From an uncultured Clostridia bacterium (GTDB lineage: Bacteria; Bacillota; Clostridia; Oscillospirales; Acutalibacteraceae): a DNA stretch of 64,000 nt. The notes under the pieces were generated by a model that saw only the letters and a program-made list of their open reading frames with translations, did not search any database and had not been told where the DNA came from. The stretch covers positions 1-64,000 of the forward strand of contig CALZID010000005.1 in NCBI GenBank assembly GCA_945787805.1, given 5' to 3'. Positions 8,701 through 15,760 of the stretch are shown in pieces; position 1 is the stretch's first letter; each line of letters begins with the position of its first letter. The translations under genes were made by a program, and so were the position numbers.

Positions 8701-8841
8701 GGCAGAATGATGACAAACTCTTGGTTACAATGGAACGGCAATTGGTATTACCTTGACGAAAACGGATATATGGTAACCGGCACAAAAGTAATCAACGGAA
8801 AAACATACAAATTCGCTTCCAACGGTGTTTGGATTGGATAA
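5761..8841 (+). CDS. secreted surface protein with N-terminal repeats and C-terminal cell-wall/glucan-binding repeats
   Basis: A 1026-residue protein. Residues 1-29 form a Sec signal peptide (KK, long hydrophobic core, SFA cleavage region). Residues 35-380 hold three related domains of about 114 residues, each rich in Tyr, Asp and Glu and ending in an ETT-x-INVVE-type strand, followed by two more diverged ones; they resemble bacterial Ig-like or adhesin modules. A non-repetitive region (about 620-815) precedes nine or so 20-21-residue repeats of the choline/glucan-binding type, with GWCYLD-like cores, which anchor proteins to wall polymers. Cys replaces the usual Tyr in most of them. AAAAGGAG precedes the ATG. 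A monocistronic gene with its own promoter and terminator. Likely an adhesin or wall-attached structural protein; no enzyme domain recognised. Confidence 0.85.
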   Translation: MKKTIGKVLSVLIVISLILSQMAMLSFATEPEIVSFTAVAQNDLIENYNGWYTTDWIWDEELQTSIESEEYFYYGVYDADIEFTVEYADGRICQGSEEYIYEETGERISVYGSQSYENQWGVGTYQVPVEFCGVETTVEIEVVENPIESISAVAQKELIENYDGWYTTDCIWDEELQTSVETEEYFYYNIQDADIEYTVVYKDDRVFQGDEYEILEQTGYGIMVSDGQSYDRQWVVGTQEIGVSFLGFETTAKINVVEHPVKSITVKQGRDLEEGIHGYYRTDYLHDEDGNFIGKSDVYFRYDVYAADLEYIIEYKDGTILQGSEYDIYKETGREIELSSTQNNEKQWSVGTNPLNVSFMGIETTAQIKVVENSVDRVIVEDEKYIENADGYWNYENDEAYFYYDKTPSYTVVMKDGTRYESLYDGYADIGDYDIYPYIETDQSYDNQWGVGKHSAKMYLAGKEVEFVAEVVETPIENMTVTPIRDLISGIDNSDYIGYLDFNVEIKFKDGTTDKCLASDLGYKYGYLFEMVESEDATGVGHFSFIGYEGEYEFKFIENPYESIEISGTDELTIKFNRLDGTSETAKAIDYEWRMGDVGFDGGYIITDKGAYPVGMRYLFDENEGAEYPNKDVTFVIGEMESNTLETNNWYLTLSKSKDYFREIGYYKGLSGDKFSGIDATSANANVTDLIGIAIQVLQYEYEWEFVEEIVDGVYYCYGIYNVDDVVEMVDRVFGISNVDYTKHPGYNSKDGTIKVPEIAGFGDDGGEFFKITYNEVFENGKWTITKTFYSYYDATVTTTLILNEKGQIEKISYFKDIAGWTLENGKWAYYENGAKVTNQWKKDSKGWCYLGADGYMATNKWIRDSVGWCYVGADGYCVTNQWVKDSHGWCYLDSNGRMATNKWIRDSVGWCYVGADGYCVTNKWVKDSHGWCYLDSNGRMATNKWIRDSVGWCYVGADGYCVTNKWVKDSHGWCYLDAQGRMMTNSWLQWNGNWYYLDENGYMVTGTKVINGKTYKFASNGVWIG
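5872..6555 (+). repeat. 342-bp direct repeat inside the secreted protein gene
   Basis: The first two N-terminal domains are near identical at DNA level over their first part: GCCGTGGCACAAAA at 5872 and GCGGTGGCACAAAA at 6214, offset 342 bp (114 codons). The similarity weakens towards the end of each unit. A third, more diverged copy follows. Confidence 0.75.
8341..8718 (+). repeat. 126-bp tandem repeat, three copies, encoding wall-binding modules
   Basis: Copies start at 8341, 8467 and 8593, each 126 bp (42 codons, two 21-residue modules). Copies two and three differ at only a few wobble positions, which suggests recent duplication or gene conversion and potential copy-number variation. Confidence 0.9.
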
Positions 8842-8849
8842 ATAAAACA

Positions 8850-8886
8850 AAACGGGTGGTAGGATTTCTCCTATCACCCGTTTTTC
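8850..8886 (+). terminator. terminator of the secreted protein gene
   Basis: AACGGGTGGTAGGA pairs with TCCTATCACCCGTT around a short loop, then a T run. Confidence 0.9.
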
Positions 8887-8887
8887 A

Positions 8888-8936
8888 AATGAATAATGAA
8901 TAATGAAGAATGAAGAATGAAGAATGAAGAATGAAT
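8888..8936. repeat. 7-bp tandem repeat (AATGAAG/AATGAAT, seven units)
   Basis: Seven consecutive 7-mers: AATGAAT twice, AATGAAG four times, AATGAAT once. It lies just after the terminator in non-coding DNA. The rest of the gap 8842-9177 holds a palindrome, a run of seven G (9006-9012) and the rlmB promoter. Confidence 0.9.
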
Positions 8937-8957
8937 AATTGTATTATTGTTATCATT

Positions 8958-8982
8958 GTAGGGGCGATTCACGAATCGCCCG
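8958..8982. repeat. GTAGGGGCG-type intergenic palindrome
   Basis: GTAGGGG precedes a perfect 9-bp inverted repeat GGGCGATTC/GAATCGCCC (8962-8981) with a 2-nt loop. A related element occurs at 19662-19688. There is no T run, so it is not a terminator; it looks like a short interspersed repeat of the REP kind. Confidence 0.65.
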
Positions 8983-9100
8983 AAGCAAAAAAACAACAAA
9001 TCGCAGGGGGGGTATGGACATTGCAAGGACTGCCTTTATATTTTTGGTTAAATATAATTTCGTTGCTTTTTAAAAAACACTATATATTGTTAAATTATAC

Positions 9101-9129
9101 TTGTAAAATCGCAAGATATTTGATATAAT
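9101..9129 (+). promoter_or_regulatory. promoter of rlmB
   Basis: TTGTAA (9101-9106), 17 bp, TATAAT (9124-9129) with TGA before the -10. Confidence 0.75.
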
Positions 9130-9177
9130 GAGATATTAAAAATAATATGTATAGCTATGCCCGAACGGAGTAGTAAA

Positions 9178-9942
9178 ATGGATAATAAAACCGACAAATT
9201 CAACGAAGAAAGACAAAAAGATTTAATAATAGGCAGGAATGCTGTGACCGAGCTTATAAAGTCAGGCAGAGAGATTGACACACTCTTCGTTTTGCGTGGC
9301 GAAAAGGGTGGTTCGATTGGCAAAATCATCGGCGAATGTCGTGAAAAAGGTGCGGTTGTGAAAGAAGTTGATCGAAAAAAACTCGATTTTATGTGCGGCC
9401 ATTCAAACCATCAAGGCGTTGCGGCAATTTGTGCGGCTCATGACTATTCAACGGTTGAAGAGATTTTAAAGACTGCAGAAGAAAGGCAGGAGCCGCCTTT
9501 CATTGTAGCTTGCGACGGAATTGAAGACCCACATAACTTAGGCGCAATTATTCGTACTGCCGAAGCGGCGGGGGTTCACGGAATAATCATTCCGAAACGC
9601 AGAAGTGCGTCGCTCAATTTCACTGTGGGCAAAACAAGTGCGGGCGCTCTTGAATATATGAAAGTTGCCCGTGTTTCAAATCTTGCGGCAACCCTTGACG
9701 AGCTGAAAGAAAAGGGCTTATGGGTTTACGGTGCGGATATGGACGGTCAAGATGTCCGTTCAACAAATCTTGACGGTGCGGCGGTGCTTGTTATCGGTTC
9801 AGAGGGTGACGGAATGAGCAGAATTGTTCGTGAAAAGTGTGATTTTATCATTTCGCTTAAAATGAAGGGTAAAATCAATTCGCTCAATGCGTCGGTAGCC
9901 GGCGGAATATTGATGTATGAATTCTCAAACAACAGAAAATAA
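9178..9942 (+). CDS. rlmB: 23S rRNA (guanosine-2'-O-)-methyltransferase RlmB-type (TrmH/SpoU family)
   Basis: A 254-residue SPOUT methyltransferase that methylates a ribose 2'-OH, in RlmB the G2251 equivalent of 23S rRNA. An N-terminal L30e-like substrate-binding region (IIGRNAVTELI) is followed by the three SPOUT motifs: NLGAIIRTAEAAG from N120, IGSEGDG from I206, and SLNASVAGG from S235, which build the knotted SAM site. ATG 9178 has GGAG seven bases upstream; an in-frame ATG at 9157 has no ribosome site. In other Firmicutes the gene often sits by cysS or mrnC; here it is followed 50 bp later by the P-type ATPase-like gene. RlmB versus a close TrmH paralogue with another rRNA target cannot be fully separated by eye. 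Confidence 0.88.
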   Translation: MDNKTDKFNEERQKDLIIGRNAVTELIKSGREIDTLFVLRGEKGGSIGKIIGECREKGAVVKEVDRKKLDFMCGHSNHQGVAAICAAHDYSTVEEILKTAEERQEPPFIVACDGIEDPHNLGAIIRTAEAAGVHGIIIPKRRSASLNFTVGKTSAGALEYMKVARVSNLAATLDELKEKGLWVYGADMDGQDVRSTNLDGAAVLVIGSEGDGMSRIVREKCDFIISLKMKGKINSLNASVAGGILMYEFSNNRK

Positions 9943-9992
9943 TAATTATTAAGTGTAATAAAAAACTATAATAAATTTCGGGGGACTTTATT

Positions 9993-12734
9993 ATGGCAGA
10001 CAGAATACCTGATTATCTTATTGATGAGATTCTCGAATCCGTAAAAAAATATGAAACAGAAAGCACAGAAGACGAAAAACCTTTTGAAAGCGTTGACGCT
10101 TTAATAGAAGAAATTATAGCAGAAGAACCAAAAGCTTTTGCAGAAGACAAAACAACAGTAATTTCTTCATCAGTAAAAGAAAGATCATCTAATGAAAAAT
10201 TCAGGGTGAATATTTCAGCAATAAAAGAAGCAGACAAGACAGTTGTTTTGTCCGATATTAACCAACATGTGGGCGTTCATATAGAAAAAAGCGGGCAAAT
10301 AGGTCTTTCTGCCGACGGAACAAAAATCGGCAGTGAAGAATCGGAAGAATCTGCGGAAGCTGCCGAGCCAAAAGAAGAACTGAAATCTGTCAGCGGCCAA
10401 ATTTCAATAGAAAAAACAAGAATGTTCAACGAAGTTAAAATTCGCGGGGAATATAATCCCAACATCTCTCATAATTTAGGAAATAAGGTTGCAAGAACCA
10501 CGACGGGCGAAGCAGAGCCTCTCGTGACTCCCGTTATGGGTGAAGAAAAATACCGAAAGCATTTTATGAATAAGCCTGTGCAGAATATTGAAAAAACACA
10601 GGAGCACAGAAAACTCGTTGAATCCCTCCCCGAAAAGACCATTGAAACTCCGGGTGTTGTCGTTAAAAAGAACAAAGAATTTAAAGCGAATACAGACGGT
10701 ATTGAACCGATACCCACCATTGTTCCTGCCGAATATGAATTGGAGCAAGAAAAAAACCGTGTGGAAATTACAGAAGAAGACAACAATATTTATTCTGACA
10801 ACCAGATAATGCTTGAAGGCTTCGGTCAAGATGACGAACCTATTATGCAACAAAGCGAAGAAGAGGCAGAGGCAGAGCTTCGGGAGACAAGAAAAACTGT
10901 TGTTGATAATTTTGTTAACGGTGAACTTATTTTCAAACAGGAAGTTGAAGAAGCCGACACAGAAGCCCCGCAAAAACGCCGCTTTGAAAGACGAAAAGTG
11001 TCAGTCGCCCGTGAGTATTACGGACCGAAAGACAAAACAGCGGTTTACAGAGTTCTTGAGAAAGAAAAAAAGAGCCTTGTGGCTAAAGTTTCAGGACTTT
11101 CGGTTATTTGTGTCATTATGTCAATACTCGCCGCCGTTGCCGGTGCGGAAAACGGCAATTTTGAGATATACGGCAACAACGAATATGTTTATATAGCAAT
11201 TCAAATTATTTTATTGTTGGTTGCATGCGGCTTGTGTTATCGCAGTTTCATTGATGCCATAAGCGGAATTAAAAATAAAATCCTTGATATGAATACCGTA
11301 GTTACGGTGTCGGCTTTTGCAGGTATTTTACAGTGTCTTGTGGGCTTCGGCTTTCCGGACAGTGTTGAATCAAGCGCAAGATTATTTACAGGAGCGGCAA
11401 TTCTGCCGATGATTTTCAAAACAGTCGGCGACCTGATACGCTGCAAAGGCGACATAGAAAACTTTTCTGTTGTTTCCGATGAAGAAGCCGAATTTTATTC
11501 TGTACAAAACATAGTCGACGAAGATACAGCCAATGAAATAGCCCGTGGCTTGATGCTTGGAAATCCTGATATCAAGTATTCTGCTAAAATAAATTTCCCT
11601 GCAAGATTTGTTGAGCTTTCACGCTCTGCCGAAGTTACGGGACCGTTGCTTAGCATTGCAATTCCGACGGTTATTGGCATTTCACTGATAATCGGTATTG
11701 TTTTTGGCATTATGGGCGCAAATGTGTTTGTAGGTGTCAGCGTGTTTGCGGGCGCAATGCTTATGGGACTGCCTTTCAGTGCCGGACTTTGTGCCGTTAC
11801 AAACATCTGCGCAGAGAACAGAAAGCTCAACGCAGAAGGAACATTGATTAACGGATACAGCGCAGTTGAAGATGCCGTTAATTCAAATGGTGTAATTGTT
11901 GACGCCTGTGATGCTTTTGTAAGCGGCGGTTGTAATATCGAAGGCATTAAGCTCTATCACAAAATGCGAATTGACGAAGCTATTCTTTATACCGCATCGG
12001 TAATAATTGAATCAGGCGGAGTTCTTTCCGATATTTTCAACGGTGTCATTATCGGCAAAAAAGAGCTTCTGTTTCCCGTTGAGTCATTGGCTTATGAAGA
12101 AAAATTAGGTTGCTCTTGCTGGATACATAATCACAGGGTGCTTGTCGGTAACAGAGAGCTGCTTGTTCACCACAATGTTGAAACTCCCGATAAAGAGCTT
12201 GAAGAAAAATTCAAACAGAACGGCAGAAATGTAATCTATCTTGCAATTGAAGGCAAAATTTCTGCAATGTTTGTGGTTGTTTATAAAGCAGACGAAGAAA
12301 CTGCAAGATATTTGTGTGAGCTTGAAAAAGACGGACTTACAATTTTCTTCAGAACCTCCGATGCGAATATCACTGAAGAATTTGTTGAAAGAGAGTTTGG
12401 GCTTCCGTCAAATGTTGTCAAGATAATCAATCCTATTGCAGGCGAAATGTTTACAAAGGTTAAGAATGCAGAAATCCAACGCGCAGACGCAAAAATCATT
12501 CATAACGGCAGCGCAAAAACAATGTTTTCTGCTCTTCACAGCGCATTTGCAATAAACTCTTATGTAAACACATCTAAACTCATTCAATTTGTATCTTCTT
12601 TCTTGGGTGTTTTAATTGTCGGCGTTCTTGCAGGGCTTTCGGGACTTGCACAAGTGGGCGTATGGCAAATTATAATATATCAGGTAATTTGGGGAATAGT
12701 GCTCAGTCTTCTTCCGGTATTGCGAAAAAAATAA
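9993..12734 (+). CDS. P-type ATPase-like membrane protein lacking catalytic motifs, with long acidic N-terminal tail
   Basis: A 913-residue protein. Residues 1-350 are acidic, low-complexity and probably disordered and cytoplasmic. Hydrophobic segments follow at about 370-391, 399-420, 434-455, 461-480, 552-575, 580-605 and two at the C-terminus (870-908), a P1B-ATPase-like layout. The helix that carries CPC in heavy-metal pumps reads MGLPFSAG (P594). ILI-x-G-x-x-A-x-E-like spacing then leads to VIVDACDAF, where D637 takes the place of the phosphorylated Asp but KTGTLT is gone. The TGDN loop is replaced by RTSDAN (787-792) and the GDGxND hinge motif is absent. GGGGGA is the ribosome site. It should not hydrolyse ATP by the usual route; a sensory or scaffold role is inference. 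It lies 16 bp before the MgtC-like gene. Confidence 0.75.
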   Translation: MADRIPDYLIDEILESVKKYETESTEDEKPFESVDALIEEIIAEEPKAFAEDKTTVISSSVKERSSNEKFRVNISAIKEADKTVVLSDINQHVGVHIEKSGQIGLSADGTKIGSEESEESAEAAEPKEELKSVSGQISIEKTRMFNEVKIRGEYNPNISHNLGNKVARTTTGEAEPLVTPVMGEEKYRKHFMNKPVQNIEKTQEHRKLVESLPEKTIETPGVVVKKNKEFKANTDGIEPIPTIVPAEYELEQEKNRVEITEEDNNIYSDNQIMLEGFGQDDEPIMQQSEEEAEAELRETRKTVVDNFVNGELIFKQEVEEADTEAPQKRRFERRKVSVAREYYGPKDKTAVYRVLEKEKKSLVAKVSGLSVICVIMSILAAVAGAENGNFEIYGNNEYVYIAIQIILLLVACGLCYRSFIDAISGIKNKILDMNTVVTVSAFAGILQCLVGFGFPDSVESSARLFTGAAILPMIFKTVGDLIRCKGDIENFSVVSDEEAEFYSVQNIVDEDTANEIARGLMLGNPDIKYSAKINFPARFVELSRSAEVTGPLLSIAIPTVIGISLIIGIVFGIMGANVFVGVSVFAGAMLMGLPFSAGLCAVTNICAENRKLNAEGTLINGYSAVEDAVNSNGVIVDACDAFVSGGCNIEGIKLYHKMRIDEAILYTASVIIESGGVLSDIFNGVIIGKKELLFPVESLAYEEKLGCSCWIHNHRVLVGNRELLVHHNVETPDKELEEKFKQNGRNVIYLAIEGKISAMFVVVYKADEETARYLCELEKDGLTIFFRTSDANITEEFVEREFGLPSNVVKIINPIAGEMFTKVKNAEIQRADAKIIHNGSAKTMFSALHSAFAINSYVNTSKLIQFVSSFLGVLIVGVLAGLSGLAQVGVWQIIIYQVIWGIVLSLLPVLRKK

Positions 12735-12750
12735 TTAGGAGATGACAGTA

Positions 12751-13485
12751 TTGTCAGAATTTTTAAATACAATCAAAGACGGATTTTTGTGGATTTGGAG
12801 TTTTGAAGAAATAAAATTTGCCGTTGATGCCCTTGTAAAACTCGGACTTGCGGCATTGCTCAGCGGTATCATCGGCTTTGAAAGAGAACACTCGCACCGT
12901 CCCGCAGGCTTCAGAACACATATCCTTGTGTCTGTTGGCTCTGCTTTGGTAACGCTCACATCTATTTATATTGCAAAAGAAGAAGGAATGGTAACAGATG
13001 TTACAAGAATGAGCTCTCAGGTAATCAGCGGTATCGGTTTCTTGGGAGCAGGCACAATTCTTCGTGAAGGCTTCTCCGTTAAGGGACTTACAACTGCCGC
13101 ATCACTCTGGGCGGTTTCTTGTATCGGTATTGCCGTGGGTTCGGGCTATATTGTAGGTGCGTTAATAGCCACAGTGGTTATTTATCTCACTCTTAACTCA
13201 TTGAAAAGATTTATTGTTCGCGGTTCCGCAGGTAAGCTTCTCTTTATTGAGATAAAAGATATCGGAACACAGATTCCCCTTATTACAAAAACAATTAAAC
13301 AGTGCGGTGGAACAATTCACTCAATGGAAGTTGTTTATACCGAAGCAAAAGACCTTAAATTCAAGCAAAAAAAAGATACTTCTGTTATTAAAATTCTTGT
13401 ATTCCCTAAAAACAGCGATTCTCTCTCGGTGATTTTAAGCACAATCAGAAGTATGGAAGATGTAGAGGATGTTTATGTTGACTGA
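12751..13485 (+). CDS. MgtC/SapB family membrane protein
   Basis: About 244 residues. Four or five hydrophobic segments lie in residues 25-155, with the family signature GIIGFERE-(x)5-AGFRTHILV and the SxQVISGIGFLGAG and GLTTAASLW motifs; a cytoplasmic ACT-like domain follows (about 165-244). MgtC proteins aid growth at low magnesium and, in pathogens, interact with the F1F0 ATPase; the precise activity is disputed. TTG 12751 is preferred because AGGAG (12737-12741) is nine bases upstream, whereas the ATG at 12742 directly abuts that site. The gene follows the P-type-like gene and overlaps the next gene, so all three are probably one transcript. Confidence 0.88.
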   Translation: MSEFLNTIKDGFLWIWSFEEIKFAVDALVKLGLAALLSGIIGFEREHSHRPAGFRTHILVSVGSALVTLTSIYIAKEEGMVTDVTRMSSQVISGIGFLGAGTILREGFSVKGLTTAASLWAVSCIGIAVGSGYIVGALIATVVIYLTLNSLKRFIVRGSAGKLLFIEIKDIGTQIPLITKTIKQCGGTIHSMEVVYTEAKDLKFKQKKDTSVIKILVFPKNSDSLSVILSTIRSMEDVEDVYVD

Positions 13486-14230
13486 CAATATTCCGCTTTA
13501 TGACGGCGAGCATATTGAAGATTTAGGCTGCAATATAGGTCTTGTTGTATCAAAACAACACACTTTCGGTACTGACGCAATGCTCTTAGCGTCATTTGCA
13601 AACCCTAAAAGAAATGATGTTGCCTGTGATTTTGGAACAGGCTGCGGAATAATCCCTTTTTTGTGGGTGCGTGACCTAAAATGCCGTGAAATTTCAGCAG
13701 TTGAAATTCAAGAAAACGCCTGCAATCAAGTAAATCGTTCCATTAAGCTCAATAAAACAGACAAAATTACTCTCTACAACAGAGATTTAAAAAATCTTGA
13801 AGGGTTTTCCCTTGGCAGCTTTGACTTGGTTACAATGAATCCGCCCTATAAAATAGAAAATGGCGGAATTAAAAACGAAGAGATTTTTGCAACTGTTGCC
13901 CGTCACGAAACCCTTTGTAATATGAATGATATTGCGAGAAGCGCATCAAGGCTTTTACGATTTGGGGGTAAATTCTGTATTTGCCATCGTCCCGAAAGAG
14001 TGTTTGACGCAATGACTTCAATGAGAGAAAACGGAATTGAGCCCAAAAGGCTCAGATTTGTTTCTAAAAAAGGCGATACTCAACCATGGCTTGTGCTTAT
14101 TGAGGGAAAGCGTGGGGCGAAAAACGGATTAAAAGTGGAAAAGCCCTTTATCGCATATAATGATGACGGCACACTCACAGATGAGATGCTTGAAGTAACA
14201 GAAAAATACAGAAAGGAAACGGACAAATGA
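13475..14230 (+). CDS. tRNA1(Val) N6-adenine methyltransferase-like protein (TrmN6/YfiC family)
   Basis: A 251-residue class I SAM methyltransferase. DFGTGCGIIPFL (about residue 48-60) is the SAM-binding glycine loop and NPPY (122-125) is the catalytic motif of amino-methylating enzymes. In E. coli the family methylates A37 of tRNA-Val. The start is ATG 13475, with GAGG 13465-13468 at the right distance; ATG 13469 is too close. It overlaps the end of the MgtC-like gene and its stop overlaps the rsmI start (ATGA), a linkage of trmN6-like and rsmI genes that is common in Firmicutes. Confidence 0.9.
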   Translation: MLTDNIPLYDGEHIEDLGCNIGLVVSKQHTFGTDAMLLASFANPKRNDVACDFGTGCGIIPFLWVRDLKCREISAVEIQENACNQVNRSIKLNKTDKITLYNRDLKNLEGFSLGSFDLVTMNPPYKIENGGIKNEEIFATVARHETLCNMNDIARSASRLLRFGGKFCICHRPERVFDAMTSMRENGIEPKRLRFVSKKGDTQPWLVLIEGKRGAKNGLKVEKPFIAYNDDGTLTDEMLEVTEKYRKETDK

Positions 14231-15051
14231 GCGGAAAACTTTATGTTGTGGGCACACCGATAGGTAATTTGTCCGATTTTTCAGAAAGAGCAAAAGAAAT
14301 TTTAAATTCTGTGGATTTTATTGCCGCAGAAGATACAAGAGTTACGGCAAAACTGCTCAATAAATTTGAAATCAAAAAACCTTTAATCAGTTATTATGAG
14401 CATAACCGCCGTGAGCGTGGCGAAATTATTGTTAAGAGAATTTCAGACGGTGAAAACTGCGCCATAGTGACAGATGCGGGAATGCCCTGTATTTCCGACC
14501 CGGGACAGGACTTGGTGTATCTTTGTCACGAAAATAATATACCCGTTGAATCGGTACCGGGACCTACCGCATTTGCAACAGCACTTGCAATAAGCGGAAT
14601 GGAAAGCGGCAGATTTACATTTGAAGGATTTTTAAGTACCAATAAACCCGGCAGAAAAGAACATTTGGACGAGCTTAAAAGCGAAACCCGTACAATGATC
14701 TTCTATGAAGCGCCCCATAAACTTAAAGCAACGCTTAAAGATATGCAAAAAGTTTTCGGTGACAGAGAGATAGCAATCGTGAAAGAACTTACTAAAATTC
14801 ACGAAACCGTTATGAGAACAAAGCTAAATGCTGCTTGTGAATATTTCGATAACGAAGAGCCACGGGGAGAATATGTTTTAATTCTCGCAGGTGCGGAAAA
14901 GCAAAAAGAAAAACAGCCCGTTACATTAGAACAGGCTGTGGAATTAGCAAAAGCTTTAGTGGAAAAAGGCATTAGCGTCAACGAAGCGGCAAAAACCGTG
15001 GCAAGTGACACAGGGTTTAAAAAGAGCCTTATATATAAAGAACTACTTTGA
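14227..15051 (+). CDS. rsmI: 16S rRNA (cytidine(1402)-2'-O)-methyltransferase RsmI
   Basis: A 274-residue tetrapyrrole-methylase-fold enzyme that modifies C1402 in the decoding centre of 16S rRNA. It starts with KLYVVGTPIGNLSDFSERA, the N-terminal signature, followed by IAAEDTR, ISYYEHNRRERG, AIVTDAGMPCISDPG and VPGPTAFATAL, all conserved blocks of RsmI. GFLSTNKPGRK and MIFYEAPHK lie in the second half. The start overlaps the preceding methyltransferase by four bases. The 3' end overlaps the converging XRE regulator by nine bases, so transcripts from both sides should collide there. Confidence 0.97.
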   Translation: MSGKLYVVGTPIGNLSDFSERAKEILNSVDFIAAEDTRVTAKLLNKFEIKKPLISYYEHNRRERGEIIVKRISDGENCAIVTDAGMPCISDPGQDLVYLCHENNIPVESVPGPTAFATALAISGMESGRFTFEGFLSTNKPGRKEHLDELKSETRTMIFYEAPHKLKATLKDMQKVFGDREIAIVKELTKIHETVMRTKLNAACEYFDNEEPRGEYVLILAGAEKQKEKQPVTLEQAVELAKALVEKGISVNEAAKTVASDTGFKKSLIYKELL

Positions 15052-15666
15052 GTCTTTGCTTGAATATTTATACATTTTTGCAATCTCTCTATCCACAATG
15101 CGGGACGCTTCGTTAATGATTGTTTCCATAGATTTCGGCAATTGCTCGCTTCGTTTGGGCTTTGAGTCGCTCTCAAAAACAAGGGAATCAATAATATGGT
15201 CAATCATACCGGTGGTAATAAACGGAGCCAGCTCTTTTTTTACGCTTTCGTGACCGGGAATTGCCCCTTTAAGTAATGCAGAAAGATAAACTTTGTAAAT
15301 TGTGAGAATATAAATTGTTCTGATTTTCGTTGAGTACTTTCTGCCGTAAATTCCGAGTCGCTCTTGCAAATAAACAGATGAACGGAAAACCGTACTCATT
15401 CTCACTTCACTGTCCTGCGGAATTTCATCTTCAACAAAAAGTGCGTCTGACATCATTTTGTTATCGGTAAGCCCCAAAAGATAGTCGGTGCTCACATCAT
15501 AAAATGATGACGCACGGCAAAGAAAGTCGAGCCCGCATTCTCTTATTCCTTTTTCATAGTGAGACAGAAGAGCCTGAGAAACACCTAAATGTTCGGCGGC
15601 TTCTTTTTGACTTAAATTTTTTTCTTGTCTAAGACTTATAAGTCTTGTTGAAATTGATGTGCTCAT
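15043..15666 (-). CDS. XRE-family helix-turn-helix transcriptional regulator
   Basis: A 207-residue protein. Residues 7-63 form a Cro/C1-type HTH: LISLRQEKNLSQKEAAEHLGVS is the first helix pair, followed by the recognition helix QALLSHYEKGIRE and then the usual YDVSTDYLLG. The remaining 140 residues are helical with no recognised family; they contain several Tyr-rich helices and may be a dimer or ligand domain. A palindrome TATACTAATAGTATA just upstream of the start (15680-15694) is a likely operator for this regulator and could also act on the divergent phosphatase gene. The 3' end runs into rsmI. Confidence 0.9.
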   Translation of the reverse strand: MSTSISTRLISLRQEKNLSQKEAAEHLGVSQALLSHYEKGIRECGLDFLCRASSFYDVSTDYLLGLTDNKMMSDALFVEDEIPQDSEVRMSTVFRSSVYLQERLGIYGRKYSTKIRTIYILTIYKVYLSALLKGAIPGHESVKKELAPFITTGMIDHIIDSLVFESDSKPKRSEQLPKSMETIINEASRIVDREIAKMYKYSSKDSK

Positions 15667-15679
15667 AGAAATCTATCCT

Positions 15680-15694
15680 TATACTAATAGTATA
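15680..15694. promoter_or_regulatory. candidate XRE operator
   Basis: TATACT-AAT-AGTATA is a perfect 6-bp inverted repeat in the 94-bp divergent gap between the XRE gene and the phosphatase gene. A TATAAT (15732-15737) serves as a likely -10 for the plus-strand gene. Confidence 0.5.
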
Positions 15695-15760
15695 GAAATT
15701 ATACAACAATTTAAACAATTTGTATATTGTATATAATAACAAATTTTCAGGAGATATAAT

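Noticed and set aside
8958..8982. Second terminator after the secreted protein gene
   Set aside because: No T run follows the palindrome, and a strong terminator already lies at 8850-8886.
10476..10973. Minus-strand frame opposite the acidic tail
   Set aside because: The Phe/Asn-rich product is the mirror of Glu/Lys codons and lacks any ribosome site.
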